Source: Schistosoma mansoni (lineage: Eukaryota > Platyhelminthes > Trematoda > Strigeidida > Schistosomatidae). From it: a stretch of DNA of 64,000 bases. The notes beneath the pieces are model-generated. The model did no database searches, was not told the DNA's origin, and saw nothing but the letters and a program-made list of their open reading frames with translations. Within the stretch, counting starts at the first letter, position 1. Each line of letters starts with the position of its first letter. Location: NCBI RefSeq assembly GCF_000237925.1, contig NW_017386160.1, forward strand, positions 16,569 through 80,568, written 5' to 3'. Below are positions 25,406-36,098 of this stretch, piece after piece. Both the position numbers and the translations under genes were made by a program.

Positions 25406-25536
25406 AAATGAAGATGTTAGTGAAAATAAAGCCATTCGTAAGGAACATACCACTGACAAGTTCCATAGTGAAAAACCCCATCAAATATCAATTCAAAAGA
25501 AGAAGCCTAAAAAACTGAAAAACAATTTAAACAAGG
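25406..25536 (+). CDS. Candidate host exon, Lys-rich, unidentified
   Basis: Between acceptor ttattttcag and donor GTAAAT, one frame is open: NEDVSENKAIRKEHTTDKF followed by a run of lysines (QKKKPKKLKNNLNK). It leaves one base for the next exon, so it cannot join directly to 28196, which begins in phase 0. An exon may lie between them, or it may belong to another gene. The composition suggests a disordered basic linker. Confidence 0.4.
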
Positions 25537-25580
25537 GTAAATCAAATTGTTTAAAAATCTAACAATATTAATTCAACAAA

Positions 25581-26072
25581 AGTCAGTCAGTCAGATACAA
25601 CGTAGGACCAGGTAATAGATAGGACGAATTATTTATTCATAAAACCAGTAATCCCTGATGTTCAATGATTGTTTTGTTGAATGAGGTGTGGCAACTTGGA
25701 TCGATGCATATATGTGTCTGATCACCAACTTCTAGACTAAGCAATGTTGGTAGATATAGACTACTTGGTTGGGGTCCGCATGACTATCGTAACCAAAGGT
25801 CGGAGACTATGTGTGGCATGGCTCAGAATCGATCACAATGGCACATGTGTATACACTCTTTATCTTCCCCTAAATCTTGAGATTAAAATTGATTCATATT
25901 TGTCTTCCTTCCTATACTATATCCTTATATACAACCTATCTTTTATATACTACCACCGCTAAATTAACTACTTCTATGAATCCGGTGTTCATCTTGTTGT
26001 GCTAACGAGGTATGTCAACTTGGACCGATGTATAAATGTTCCTGGTCCTACGTTGTAGCTGACTTACTGACC
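25581..26072. repeat. Dispersed repeat R1 with inverted ends
   Basis: About 490 bases flanked by imperfect inverted 32-base ends (left acaacgtaggaccagg at 25598-25613; right its complement at 26041-26056, extended by a cagtcagt-like part). Two direct copies of a 60-base block (caacttgga-cgatg-ata-atgt) lie at 25684 and 26008. The middle block (25745-25890) recurs in lin-7 intron 2. No protein is encoded. It could be a miniature DNA element or a non-coding LTR-like unit. Confidence 0.6.
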
Positions 26073-26336
26073 GTCTCACTTGACGTACTCATTATATGTT
26101 CTCAAAACAATAACATCCTTTGAAAGTTTGAAATTTATGGTTTACCTTGCTCATTTTTATGGTATTTTAATGTTGGGTGTATTAATATACAAAAATGTAT
26201 TATACTTTCGTTTATTTATGTCAGATAGCACTGATAAAATCTTTAGTTTCAATATACATACTTTGTTATTGATGAAACTGTTTATTGTGAAAAGCTTTAC
26301 CTTTTTTCTAGATGATTTTTGTTATATAGTTAAGGC

Positions 26337-26491
26337 CATGAGTCAATTGAATCTAGATTACCGTGGAAAACCTGGAAGCACTGGACGGACGTTTCGTCCT
26401 ACTGTGGGACTACTTAGCAGTGCGCATCCACGATCCCGCCACGTGGGATTCGAACCCAGGACCTACCAGTCTCGCGCCAGAGCACTTAACC
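26337..26491 (-). repeat. Sm-alpha-type SINE (family A), cut by gap
   Basis: The minus-strand copy shows the standard tail (ggtttccacgg, caattgactcatg-like) and a worn hammerhead whose first core box reads CTAAGTA instead of CTGANGA. The tRNA-like head has B box ggttcgaatccc, and the sequence then runs into the N gap at its A-box side. Confidence 0.8.
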
Positions 26492-26691
26492 NNNNNNNNN
26501 NNNNNNNNNNNNNNNNNNNNNNNNNNNNNNNNNNNNNNNNNNNNNNNNNNNNNNNNNNNNNNNNNNNNNNNNNNNNNNNNNNNNNNNNNNNNNNNNNNNN
26601 NNNNNNNNNNNNNNNNNNNNNNNNNNNNNNNNNNNNNNNNNNNNNNNNNNNNNNNNNNNNNNNNNNNNNNNNNNNNNNNNNNNNNNNNNNN
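26492..26691. other. Assembly gap (200 N)
   Basis: Exactly 200 N, a placeholder length. Its left edge lies inside a SINE, which may be why assembly failed there. Confidence 0.99.
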
Positions 26692-26949
26692 TAGAGTTTC
26701 CTTTGAAGGGTGACATTAATGTTCCACTTTATCTTCTCTTCAGTTCGTTTCAATTCGAACATGGAAATATTAAACAATGTTATCAGTAAAGTGAATATGA
26801 AATGGTAAAACTTGATTCTCTTTCTGTGGCTTGTACCTACATTGACCAATATTACAATTAAGGAAATTACTAATGATCTGTTTGAACAGTAATCGACTTA
26901 ATATTCGAATGAAATCTTATCAATAAACAATCCATAATCACTAGATACT

Positions 26950-27494
26950 TTCATGTAATCCAGTGAGATAGCCTCCAAATGTTCTGGTACGCCCGAGAGT
27001 GAGGACAGTCCGCTCTCCCTCTCGAAATACTCTCACATAGCCACATGTATATAGCCTCTACCAGGGAAGTCTTAGTCACTGCCTTCTCACACCACGGGTG
27101 TTGTTTACGAAATTGAGAGGAAGAAAAGCAAATGTCCGGCGCTTTAACTGGGTTGGTGGACATGGAAAGTTCACCTAAGGGAATTTGGAAAACTGAGTCC
27201 GAACCAATGGTGCACATGGGCTCTCCAGTATCCTGAGGGAACAAGTGGTGTATGAATCAATCGTTGATCACTGGCTATCATGGGACTGTATCTCCTCACG
27301 ATGCTCCACTGTCCTGTGGATCAGATCTTTAGGTCACAGGCTTCGGGTGTGATCCCCTAATAAAACCATCTTTTTCAGTTTGGGCACCTGGGCAGTATCA
27401 CAGCCCTCACACGAATCGAGTAAGATTTGTGCGGCGCATATATATCTGGTGCTTCCTTGTACCAATATTTATGTGTTTAAATAAATAAATAAAT
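26950..27494 (+). mobile_element. LINE 3' end (non-coding) with AAAT tail
   Basis: The block 27281-27494 is nearly the same as 39493-39705: ctcacgatgctccactg, tttgggcacctgggcagtat, tttgtgcggcgcatat, ctggtgcttccttgtaccaa, ending in (AAAT)n. The part 26964-27250 (pieces of which recur in lin-7 intron 2) is probably the same element further upstream. It is a 5'-truncated non-LTR retrotransposon; the family is not certain. Confidence 0.7.
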
Positions 27495-27735
27495 CCAGTG
27501 TGTAATGATGATAGAGTCATATGGATCCAATTGAGATATAAACCTTCGAAAGTTATACTGGTAGACAGATATGACCAAAATATGATTTAATCCATAGAAT
27601 CAAATAGACAACACAAACTGAAGAAATGTTATTTACGTTATTACTGTGAAATGTGAATAGATCTGGATTGTTTTTAATTAAAATTCATAAGGAAAAATTA
27701 AGCAAGCACTAAATTGAACAAAGCTTATGACTTCA
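27495..27735. other. AT-rich spacer, nothing recognised
   Basis: No coding potential and no repeat head seen. Confidence 0.3.
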
Positions 27736-27739
27736 GGCA

Positions 27740-28035
27740 ATATCGAGTTAATCCGCACAGGATGTACATAAGCCAACAAGAGACTGATCAATTACAGTCC
27801 TAAATAACAATGGAAAGATACAAGTAAACAACACCAAGTGAATATAACTTCACCTCATTGCACAAGCAGGTGGCTATCAGGACTCAGTAGCTGAGTGGAT
27901 AACGCGATGGTGTTTGAAGCGAACGGTACTGGGTGCAAGTCCCAGAGTGCAGGTACATCCAGCTGACGAGTCCCAAACAGGACGAAACGCGCGTCCTGTA
28001 TTCCACTGCTAGATCTTATCCATCTTTGCTTATTC
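27740..28035 (+). repeat. SINE family B with inverted 5' arm
   Basis: The tRNA-Ser-like head (A box agctgagtggataa, B box gggtgcaagtccc) starts near 27880 and is followed by a hammerhead and the common end (attccactgctag...ccatctttgctt). The arm at 27740-27845 is in the opposite orientation to the arm that usually precedes the head. Confidence 0.75.
27957..28001 (+). ncRNA. Hammerhead ribozyme, core intact
   Basis: Stem I ATCCAG, core CTGACGA, stem II GTCC/GGAC with loop, core GAAA, short CGC/GCG stem III, cleavage triplet GTC. Stem I has one mismatch (CTGTAT rather than CTGGAT). Cleavage is plausible but not shown. Confidence 0.75.
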
Positions 28036-28195
28036 AGGTCACTGTTCTACTTTACTGATTAATACTCACCAATCAGGTTATTAATTAAGAACTACAGAGT
28101 GTGTAGGTGCTTAAATGTTTTTCATTCTGTCGTTAGTTTTTAACTTACTCAATTGGTTACAATAACTTTTACTCATGAATTCTTTCTAACTATAG

Positions 28196-28384
28196 TCTTC
28201 AAATAAAATGAGAACAACAAATTGTAGTTTCGAATTAACGAATACCACAATTACACCTGATGTAATACGTTTACAAAAAATTAAGAATGCATGTGTCAAT
28301 TTACCAAATACCATCGATTTGGTTGATTTAGTTGCTGGAGTAACAATATCTGATGGAGAACATTTAAAAATTGGTCAGTTAAGG
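28196..28384 (+). CDS. Candidate host exon, unidentified
   Basis: Between acceptor ctatag and donor GTAAGT, 63 codons are open: MRTTNCSFELTNTTITPDVI, then NLPNTIDLVDLVAGVTI and EHLKIGQLR. Both ends are in phase 0, so the exon joins in frame to the one starting at 37950. No domain recognised. Confidence 0.5.
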
Positions 28385-28496
28385 GTAAGTAGTTTTTCTT
28401 GTATTCTGATTGAACTGACACTTAGTGTAAGTAGTTCTTACAAATGAACTCAGCGTTGAACAAAGCTGAAAACAACAAAACTATCTACCTAGTAAG

Positions 28497-28645
28497 CAAG
28501 GATGGATAGTGGCTAGCAGTGGAATCCAGTTTGACGCGCGACACTTCGTCCTATTTGGGACTCGTCAGTTGGATGTACCTTCATCTCAGAGTTGATGTTC
28601 ACTCTGGGACTCGAACCCAGTACCTTAGTAATTGAGTGTTACTTT
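28497..28645 (-). repeat. SINE family B, worn ribozyme
   Basis: Minus-strand copy with B box gggttcgagtccc. The second core box of the hammerhead reads GAAG rather than GAAA and stem III is enlarged, so this copy should be inactive. The tRNA head is cut short near 28625-28640. Confidence 0.75.
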
Positions 28646-29016
28646 TGCACTTGTTTAATATTCCTTAAACTATTGCATTTCACTAGACTTGAACTGATAA
28701 AGAATGAGGTCAAGAGGAAACGAAGATGATATTTTATACATATGGAATTACAAAATATACTGTAGCAAAAAGACAACACCATTGCCTTTAAAAGGCAATG
28801 AGTAGGACTTTCCTGACAGTGTCTTTATACACGAAACCATATAACAACATTTCGAGAGGAAGGTCGGACTTTCCTGACCATCGGCCTTATCAGAGCATTT
28901 TTCCTGTTATAAAACATGAGTTATGCATATCCTTCCTGTGAACATTTGTCAAACGTCTATCATGATAATTAATCGTGAATTCAAGTACTTTTTATAAAAT
29001 TAATTTGTAGTTGAAT

Positions 29017-29130
29017 TCATGAGTCAATTGAAGCTAGACCACCATGGAAAACCTGGAAGCACTGGACGGCCATTTTGTACAATTATAGGACTCCTCAGCA
29101 GTGCGCGGGATCGTGGATGACTCATGATTT
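29017..29130 (-). repeat. SINE family A fragment
   Basis: The tail and hammerhead half only; CTGAGGA is kept but the GAAA box is lost. The tRNA head is missing. Confidence 0.7.
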
Positions 29131-30296
29131 CAACTATGAAAAATTCTGAAATCTCCACAAAACTCCCTCTGAAATTAATTTGCTTAAAATTTTCTGATAT
29201 TTTATCTGTTCATAACTGATTTGTTTTATAAAGGATTTCATCAATGATCAGTGATCACAATCATTAACATGATCTTGATTATTGTCACCCAAAAAAAAAT
29301 CGATATTGTTTTTCGGGAGGAAATAAATTGAAAGCATCGATTTTAAATAAATCAAACTTTCAAATGAATCGATATTACTTTTGAGATGGTGGAGAAGATT
29401 TGTAGCTCAGGTGGATGCTTCGGGTACTTCTACCCGAAATTTGTGCTGATGATGTCATTCAGAAGGACGATGAAAGCTCCACGACCAAACCATCCAGCTC
29501 AGAGAACAAACCAACATCAGAATCGATATTACGTCTAAAAAAACTCTTGTGCTGCATAAATATTTACAACTTATCGATTTCAATACCCCAGAAATATTTG
29601 GGAACGATAAACTAAATTAAAACATGCTAATCACTCGAACAACAATGTCGAAGTCATAGTGTAACCTGCGGATCCTGGATTTGATCCCACCATAAATGCT
29701 ATAGCATTCCAGATCATCACAACTATAGGAAATCAAATGATTCAACCGCAGTAAAAAGTTGGATGAAATGATCATTATTATCTCATGTGACGAGCTAATT
29801 GGACTGATTTGGTTGGAGCAGTAGATGTTCAAGACTCTACTTTTTTCTGACGCTGGAGCATACTAAGACCAAAGTCTGCGAAATGAAGTCCTAGATTTAG
29901 CCACTCTGTTGAATGTAGTGAAGTCTGTTATAAATAAAATTACTCTTACTTGTAACCAAGATATCTGATGAAACTGTCTACGAATCGAAAGAAATAGGAG
30001 TTAGCAACAGTCTAGTAATAAATGGAGTAACGATTTACAGAAAGATTAGTTTCAAGATATTGTTACTTGTGGTCATATTTTCTGTTAGTTATAACAGCCA
30101 TTATCTATGTCTAACTTAAAATTTATTTTGACGTTAGACAGTCGAAGGCTATTACCAGTAATCTCAAAGACATAAGTTATGTTGGAGCTCATCACCAAAA
30201 TGTAGCCATAGTGCTGAAACAAATGATCCTTCTCTATTCCCTAAAATGTTATGTGTTTCATCACTTCGCAACAAAGTTAGTGATTTTTCATAGTTG

Positions 30297-30535
30297 AAAT
30301 CATGAGTCGATTGAAATTAGACCACCATGGTAACCTGGAATCACTCGACGGCCGTTTCGTCCTTGTCTGGGAGTCCTCAAGAGTGTGCATCCATGATCCC
30401 GCCTCGCGAGATCCGAACTCAGGACCTATCAGCCTCGCGTGCCAGTGTTTAACCACTAGACCACTGAGCCGGTCGGCATCCAACGGTGTCATTGTCTAAC
30501 TTCAACCAATCCACGATGTTTGAGCAATCGTTCAC
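30297..30535 (-). repeat. SINE family A, minus copy of a head-to-head pair
   Basis: Tail, worn hammerhead and complete tRNA-like head (B-box complement at 30408-30425; ctagaccactgagcc), then its 5' arm up to about 30520, where it meets the plus copy. Confidence 0.8.
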
Positions 30536-30690
30536 TGGTAGGTCCTGAGTTCGAATCTCGCGAGTGCGGGATCGTGGATGAGCACTGCTGGGGAGTCCCA
30601 GAATAGGACGAAACGGCAGTCTAGTGCTTCCAGGTTTTCCATGGTGGTCTAGCTTCAATTGACTCAAGATTTCAAATATGAAAAGTCCTA
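30530..30690 (+). repeat. SINE family A, plus copy of a head-to-head pair
   Basis: B box gagttcgaatctc, then a hammerhead with CTGGGGA in place of CTGANGA (predicted inactive), then the normal tail (ttccaggttttccatggtgg). Together with the preceding copy it forms a large inverted repeat. Confidence 0.8.
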
Positions 30691-30869
30691 AAATCTCCAC
30701 AAAACCCCTTCTGACTAACGAGTGTTATTGAACACGACATTATAAAATCCTTACAGTTGATTGACTTTCCTCATTTAAATAAATTTTAAAACTGATTAAT
30801 ATTATATAACATAATTAATATTTTAATAGTTGAATCCATGATCTTGCATACTAGTGACTAGCTTCAAGA

Positions 30870-31145
30870 TGAATTTTATGGAGTTCTAGTAAGATGTCGT
30901 GACCAGTGGATTTCAGTTCGTGTCAGGTGGAGACAAATATCCATCCCAGACAATGGATGAAGAGTTATAATTCAACACCGTTAGACGCAGGCTCAATGAT
31001 CTAGAGATTAAACGCGAGAAAGAAGGTTCTGAGTTTGATTACCCCGTAAGGGATCGTTGATGCTCACTGCTGACGAGTCTCATGCTAGAATGAAACGGCA
31101 GTCCAATGCTTCAATGGTTGTCTAGCTTAGATCGATTCTCACAAA
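30870..31145 (+). repeat. SINE family A, old copy
   Basis: The 5' arm (gttctagtaagatgtcgtgaccagtgg-like) is followed by a heavily mutated tRNA head (tgatctagagattaaacgc) and a hammerhead region with CTGACGA but an altered stem II and cleavage region. Confidence 0.6.
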
Positions 31146-31554
31146 TCCTCATTCTGATAATAATCAATATTCTTATACCTTTGATACCATGTTTTTTTAA
31201 TATATTTATTCATTTTTATATTATAATCGTAGAATGAACAGTTCACGTATATTTTGAATACAAACTGGAATGATCTCGATGAAATTCCACCAGTCAAAGC
31301 AAATTAAAATGATGAACCATAATGATTTATATCTTCAAAGTATTTCTTTACATGAATCATTTACAAACTACACACCAATACACATTGATATATTCAAATT
31401 GATTGATCTTTCTGTTTTATTTGTGATGATGGGGATCGGGAATTGGTGAAGAGGATGAAGTAGTAGTAGAATTGGGTTGAAAGGAAGCACAAAGGGATTA
31501 AACTGGAATGTAACTTTGTTGATGATTGAATTTGATTAATACCGATAGATTCCA

Positions 31555-31935
31555 GGTTAGTAGTCTACAGGTTAAGTATTTGCATGTGAAACTGAAGGTC
31601 CTAGGTTGAAGTGTCCCATATGAGAGATCATGGATGTACACTTCTAAGGAGTCTTATGATAAGATGAAATGGGCATCCAGAGCTTCCAGGTATTAATTGG
31701 TTGATTACTTCATGGTTTCAGTGAATTGAGTGAAATGAAATGTAGATTTCGAGGTTGTGATTGTTATATGGTTTAAGAGTAATCAAACCATAATGTAAGA
31801 TTCATGTTTCATCCTATTCCGAACTCATCAGCTAGATGTATTTGTGCCTATGTTGGTATTTTCACAGAGACTTCAACCCAGTACCTTTTGCTGAGAATAC
31901 CTAAAGTGATATTCATTGAGTAGCTGAGTCCAGTT
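31555..31935. repeat. Worn SINE copies, family A (+) then B (-)
   Basis: 31555-31740 keeps the order of family A (agtctacaggttaagt, gagatcatggatgtaca, agcttccagg). 31805-31935 is a worn family B copy on the minus strand (ctcatcagctagatgta; acttcaacccagtacctt). Both are strongly diverged, so they are older than the others. Confidence 0.5.
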
Positions 31936-32412
31936 TGCTACTGGGTTATGAAATGGGCATGATTTTTCAGTCATACTTGAACAGTCCTCTTATCAATATT
32001 GATAACTGAATTTTAATTAGTCTACTGCATTAGCAACGTGTAACGTTACAGCTATGTTAGGGTATAAGATATACAACTCCTCAATGATTGATCAATATCT
32101 GGTCCTCTGTATAGACAACGGGATAAGTCAAATACTTACTAATATTGATCCTACCGATGTGCTATAATAGTTTTATGTCTTGACCCTAAGATAAAGTTCG
32201 TCTTCTTTGATAGAGGTTTTGTAACAGGGTTTACCAAAGAAATGTGTATACCTCGTTAAGGCTTTGTACTTGAACAATATTGGTCATATAAGAGTTTACG
32301 ACGAAATGTCATTGAAACTAATAACATCAACCTGTGTTTATTGAGGCTGTTGATTTACCCTATTTTATTTAACCTCTTTACAGACGTTCTTTGAAAAATA
32401 AAATCCTCTACT

Positions 32413-32516
32413 CACAATTGATTGATCACTGAGTGGTGATCAATGTCATGCGTGTCAAGTACTTCTTAGTGGTGATCGAATGCTATCGATCACCATCCAG
32501 TGATCAATCAATTGTG
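32413..32516. repeat. Inverted repeat / long hairpin
   Basis: The arms 32413-32441 and 32488-32516 are 29 bases each and almost perfectly complementary (cacaattgattgatcactg on the left). Within the 46-base loop a smaller inverted repeat (tggtgatcg / cgatcacca, about 32470-32495) competes with the right arm. No protein or tRNA homology. Confidence 0.85.
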
Positions 32517-32549
32517 ACTACATCTCAGTCCTACAGCAGGTCGTTTGCG

Positions 32550-32665
32550 GCCCAAATAGCTCAGTGGTGGCGTCGCTGACTGTGAAGCTGAGTGACACGT
32601 GATCGAATCCATACTGACGAGTGCCAAGTAGCACGAAGCCCGAGTCCAGAGTTTCCTGTTGACCA
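32550..32665 (+). repeat. Third tRNA-like SINE type with hammerhead-like block
   Basis: A tRNA-like head (A box tagctcagtggtggcg, B box tgatcgaatcc) differs from both SINE families described elsewhere in the window. It is followed by CTGACGA, gtgcc-loop-agcac and GAAG, then ccgagtcc. The block has the order of a hammerhead ribozyme, but the GAAA box is changed. Confidence 0.6.
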
Positions 32666-33287
32666 CCTCCAACCACCATCTGAAAATCCTCTTCCAACTT
32701 TTAGAGCGTTATCTGCTACCAGAGGATTCATTTCTCACCTTTGACTACAAGAATGATATAGTTTTCTTTGGTGATGGTGTTCGGGCATGAACACATAGGA
32801 ATGCCACTAAGAGTAATCAAACCGAGACACAGCATTAGTCCATGAAATCACTGACTGTTCATGTGGGTCATATTGACAACTTTAGATTATCATAACTAGT
32901 ATCTAAAGACACGCTAATGTGATCAGTAAGCTGTCAGATCCACTCTTTGTCACTCCTTCGATCTTGACCTTCTGAAATAATACCTTATGTTCTGTGAATC
33001 AACCATTTTGTCTCGAATTATTTTTTTATCTGTAATCTCGTTTGCTATAATTGAAACTAGTGCTTCTTAGAATAGCCTAAGTCATCTGGTTAATTTTATG
33101 TCCCCCTATTGATGTAGTGTCTGAACTTGTGTGTGTCTAAATATGTCAAGTTGGGGGGGGGGCTAGAAATTCCTGTCGATAAATGAATAGGGTTAATTTC
33201 AATAGCATTACATAGTAAATATAGACATTTACAATCGGGAAAAACGAAACAGAGAGCACAGAATAAAAGGAGTAAACATGACTGCGA

Positions 33288-33752
33288 TACTTACTTACTT
33301 ACTTACTTACGCCTGTTACTCCCAATGGAGCATAAGCCGCCAATCAGCTTTATCCAACACACTCTGTCCTGGGCCTTCCTTTCTAGTTCTATCCAACTTC
33401 TGTTCATTCTTCTCATATCTGTCTCCTTTTCTCGGCTTAATGTATTCTCTGGTCTTCCTCTTCTACTTTGGCCTTCAGGATTTCATGTGAGGGCTTGTCT
33501 TGTGACGCAGTTGGGTGACTTCCTCAAGGTGTATCCTATCTACTTCCATCGCTTCTTCCTGATTTCTTCCTCCTCTGGAATCTGGTTAGTTGTCTCTCAC
33601 AGTAACTTGTTGCTGATAGTGTCTGGTCAACGGATCCGAAGTATTTTGCATAGACAACTGTTAATAAACACCTGTATCTTCTGGATGATGGCTTTCATAG
33701 TTCTCCACGTCTCCGCCCCGTACAGTAGAACTATCTTGACATTTGTCAAGAC
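33288..33752 (-). mobile_element. RTE LINE, 5'-truncated 3' end
   Basis: This is the reverse complement of the last 450 bases of the RTE element at 58302-61510, bounded on the left by its (TAAG)n tail (33288-33310) and cut off at the right near 33752. It encodes only the C-terminal end of the polyprotein. It is a typical target-primed 5' truncation. Confidence 0.9.
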
Positions 33753-34435
33753 GCTAACCATAAAAATGACTCCAATAGATTTGCCATAATATAGTTAATA
33801 AGCTCTTTTATCACCTATAGCTTTGGATAGATTTTTTTAAAATTAGTTGAATAAACCAAAGTAGTTTCGGTGTAAAGCAGCTGACGAAGGTAATTATACT
33901 CATTAAAAACAATAATCTGAAAATTTAATAACCCTATAATTTCATTGGTGAATTGGCATGTAGTCATGGCTACATGTAATTTCAAGGCCATTTAGGAGTA
34001 CAGGTAACAATTAATGTAGCGAACAAATGAAAAAAAATGTAATTTTATTTCAAAGACAGAATGCATCAATCGGTTACAGAGTCTCGAAAATTTACTTAAA
34101 AGAAGACGTGACCTATCCCTTTCTATATGGAACTATGAATACTGTAACTAGGGTCTTCCTCATATTGGATTGTAACAGTGAATGTGAAAGGTAGTCTATT
34201 TCATGTTTTGAGGAAACGATTAAATTCAGTTGAGATTTACTCCTCCATAAATGGTCAAGCCCAGACTTAATGAGTGTACATTTATAGTTCAAGGGATAAT
34301 CAATCTAAAGAATTGTAGTGCGTAAATTAACAGTGAACAGATTCCAACCCAAGTTTATGTTTTATAAGAACACTATTCAGAATAAAAATGCATTATTATT
34401 AGAAGGGGTTTTTGTGGAGATCTTAGTAATTTTAT
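33753..34435. other. AT-rich spacer, nothing recognised
   Basis: No open frame with recognisable content and no SINE head. Confidence 0.3.
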
Positions 34436-34436
34436 A

Positions 34437-34760
34437 GTTGAGATCATGAGTCAGTTAAAGCTAGACCACCATGGAAAACCTAAAAGCACTGGACGGCCGT
34501 TTCGCCTTATTGTGGGACTCCTCAGCAGTGTGCATCCATTATCCCGCCTTGCAAGATTTGAAACCAGGACCTATCAGTCTTGCGCCAGAGCACTTAACCG
34601 ATAGACCATTGAGCCGGCATCCGAGAGGTAAATTCAGGAGTTTTAGTGAGAAGCAGTGACCAGTGGAGTTCAAACCACGTCTGTTGTGTGATAGGAACTC
34701 ACTGAAGACAATTGATGAACGGTTACATACTGTTGTTTGTAAACGATTCATTTTGACTTA
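34437..34760 (-). repeat. SINE family A with inverted 5' arm
   Basis: The tail, hammerhead and tRNA-like head are on the minus strand (34437-34618). The adjoining 5' arm (34630-34740, agtgagaagcagtgaccagt) is in plus orientation, the reverse of what a continuous copy would show. Confidence 0.75.
34486..34533 (-). ncRNA. Hammerhead ribozyme, core intact (family A)
   Basis: The minus strand gives stem I with CAC/GTG pairing, CTGAGGA, stem II gtcc/aggc with one G-U or weak pair, GAAA, CGG/CCG stem III and GTC before CAGTGC. The core boxes are complete. Confidence 0.7.
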
Positions 34761-34971
34761 TATCTGATCAACTTTTTGAATGATTCATTTAGATAAGATG
34801 ATTGTAGAAACTGAAGAGATTTCATTGAAAAGTATATTCTTCATTCATATGAAATTGAGAATTACCTGGTGATTAAAATCTCTTTATTATTTGACAGCTG
34901 TGTCGAAACGAGCAACGAAGTCAAGTGAGGAAGACCAATTTATTGCTTAATGCACAATCACATAGCAAATT

Positions 34972-35275
34972 CATTTAGTATTGTTTGTTTGAATCTTCCC
35001 ATCGATGTGTTAGGACTGCAACTGGTCAGTCTCTAATTGGCATATGTGTATACTGTGCGTAATGCCTCGATATAGCCTTAATTCAAGTGGCTATCAGGAC
35101 TCAGTGGCCGAGTGGATAACATGATGGCGTTTGAAGCGAAAGGTACTGGGTTCGAGTCACAGAGTGAACATCAACTCTGAGATGCTGGTACATGCTGGTA
35201 CATCCCCATTAGGACGAAAAGCGCATCAAACTGGATTGCACTGTTAGCCACTATTCATCTCTGCCTACCAATCAC
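34972..35275 (+). repeat. SINE family B, full arm and head, ribozyme deleted
   Basis: The 5' arm (ttgtttgaatcttcccatcg) leads into a good tRNA-Ser-like head (ggccgagtggataac, B box gggttcgagtc). In the hammerhead block the CTGACGA box is gone and a short duplication (atgctggtac) lies in its place; the GAAA region and the common 3' end remain. Confidence 0.8.
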
Positions 35276-35868
35276 ATAGTAATTTATTAAAATATGAAAA
35301 TCATACATTATTTGAGCATCTTCTTTGATTTTTCTTTTATAAGCTTGATTGTTCTTTCATTTCTGTTGTTATCTTGATTACTTTCAGTTTTCTTCCCAAT
35401 TCTCTTCATTTCATTCCTTTTAACTTTCAGTTTGTAGACATTTCACTTCCAATTGTTGTCACATACTACTTATATCTATCGAAATAAGTAGTATACATTA
35501 CATTTTTGAATATTGTGCATCAAATGTGAATACTGAAGGTTCGTAGAATTCGATATCTCTCCAACTTTATAAGTAGCTTATAAAGTAATCATATGAATAT
35601 AATTTTTTCTTTTAAACTGTCATATATACAGTCAGCAGAACCTTTATGCAAGAATTCATGCCCTCATTTATGAATTATTTGTACATGATCTTTATTGTTA
35701 CTTTGATGATAGATACAAGTTCAATCAAATGAACCTTAATGACAATTCAACTTGCATTTTGTTCCTTACAATTATGTAATCACTTTTAATTGCTTAAGAT
35801 TATTTCTTCATTTGTTCTATCGATCAATATTCTGTATTACGTAACTTATTTCACAGTTTATTCTTCTA
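35276..35868. other. AT-rich spacer, nothing recognised
   Basis: No repeat head or coding exon recognised. Confidence 0.3.
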
Positions 35869-35869
35869 T

Positions 35870-35985
35870 AATTGAAATCATGAGTCAGTTGAAGCTAGAT
35901 CACGATGGAAAACCTAAAAGCACTGGACGGCCATTTCGTCCAATTGTGGGACTTTTCAGCAGTGCGCACCCATTATCCCATCTTG
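35870..35985 (-). repeat. SINE family A fragment (minus)
   Basis: Tail and hammerhead (first core box CTGAAAA, so predicted inactive), lacking the tRNA head. It faces the chimeric copy that starts at about 35988. Confidence 0.75.
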
Positions 35986-35987
35986 AA

Positions 35988-36098
35988 GGTCTCGCACGCG
36001 AGATTATGGATGCGCACTGATACTGAGGAGTCCTACAATGGGACGAAACGTGCGTCAAACTGGATTCCACTACTAGCCACTATCCATCTTTGCTTATA
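35988..36098 (+). repeat. Chimeric SINE: family A front, family B end
   Basis: The 5' part (cgcacgcgagattatggatgcgcactg, shortened) and first ribozyme half (CTGAGGA with gtcctacaatgggac) are family A. From about GAAACGTGCGTC onward the sequence is family B (aaactggattccactac...ccatctttgctta). The switch lies inside the conserved hammerhead core. Confidence 0.75.

Noticed and set aside
22846-25536. Joining the 22.9, 25.4 and 28.2 kb exons into one firm gene model
   Set aside because: The phases do not match without extra exons that I could not locate, so they are reported separately.
26080-26850. Long frames crossing runs of N
   Set aside because: N runs cannot be translated; the frames are artefacts of the gaps at 26492, 39293, 41375 and 43079.
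33152-33161. Poly-G run as a regulatory or quadruplex element
   Set aside because: A single uninterrupted G run in AT-rich DNA without three more G tracts is more simply a homopolymer expansion or sequencing effect.
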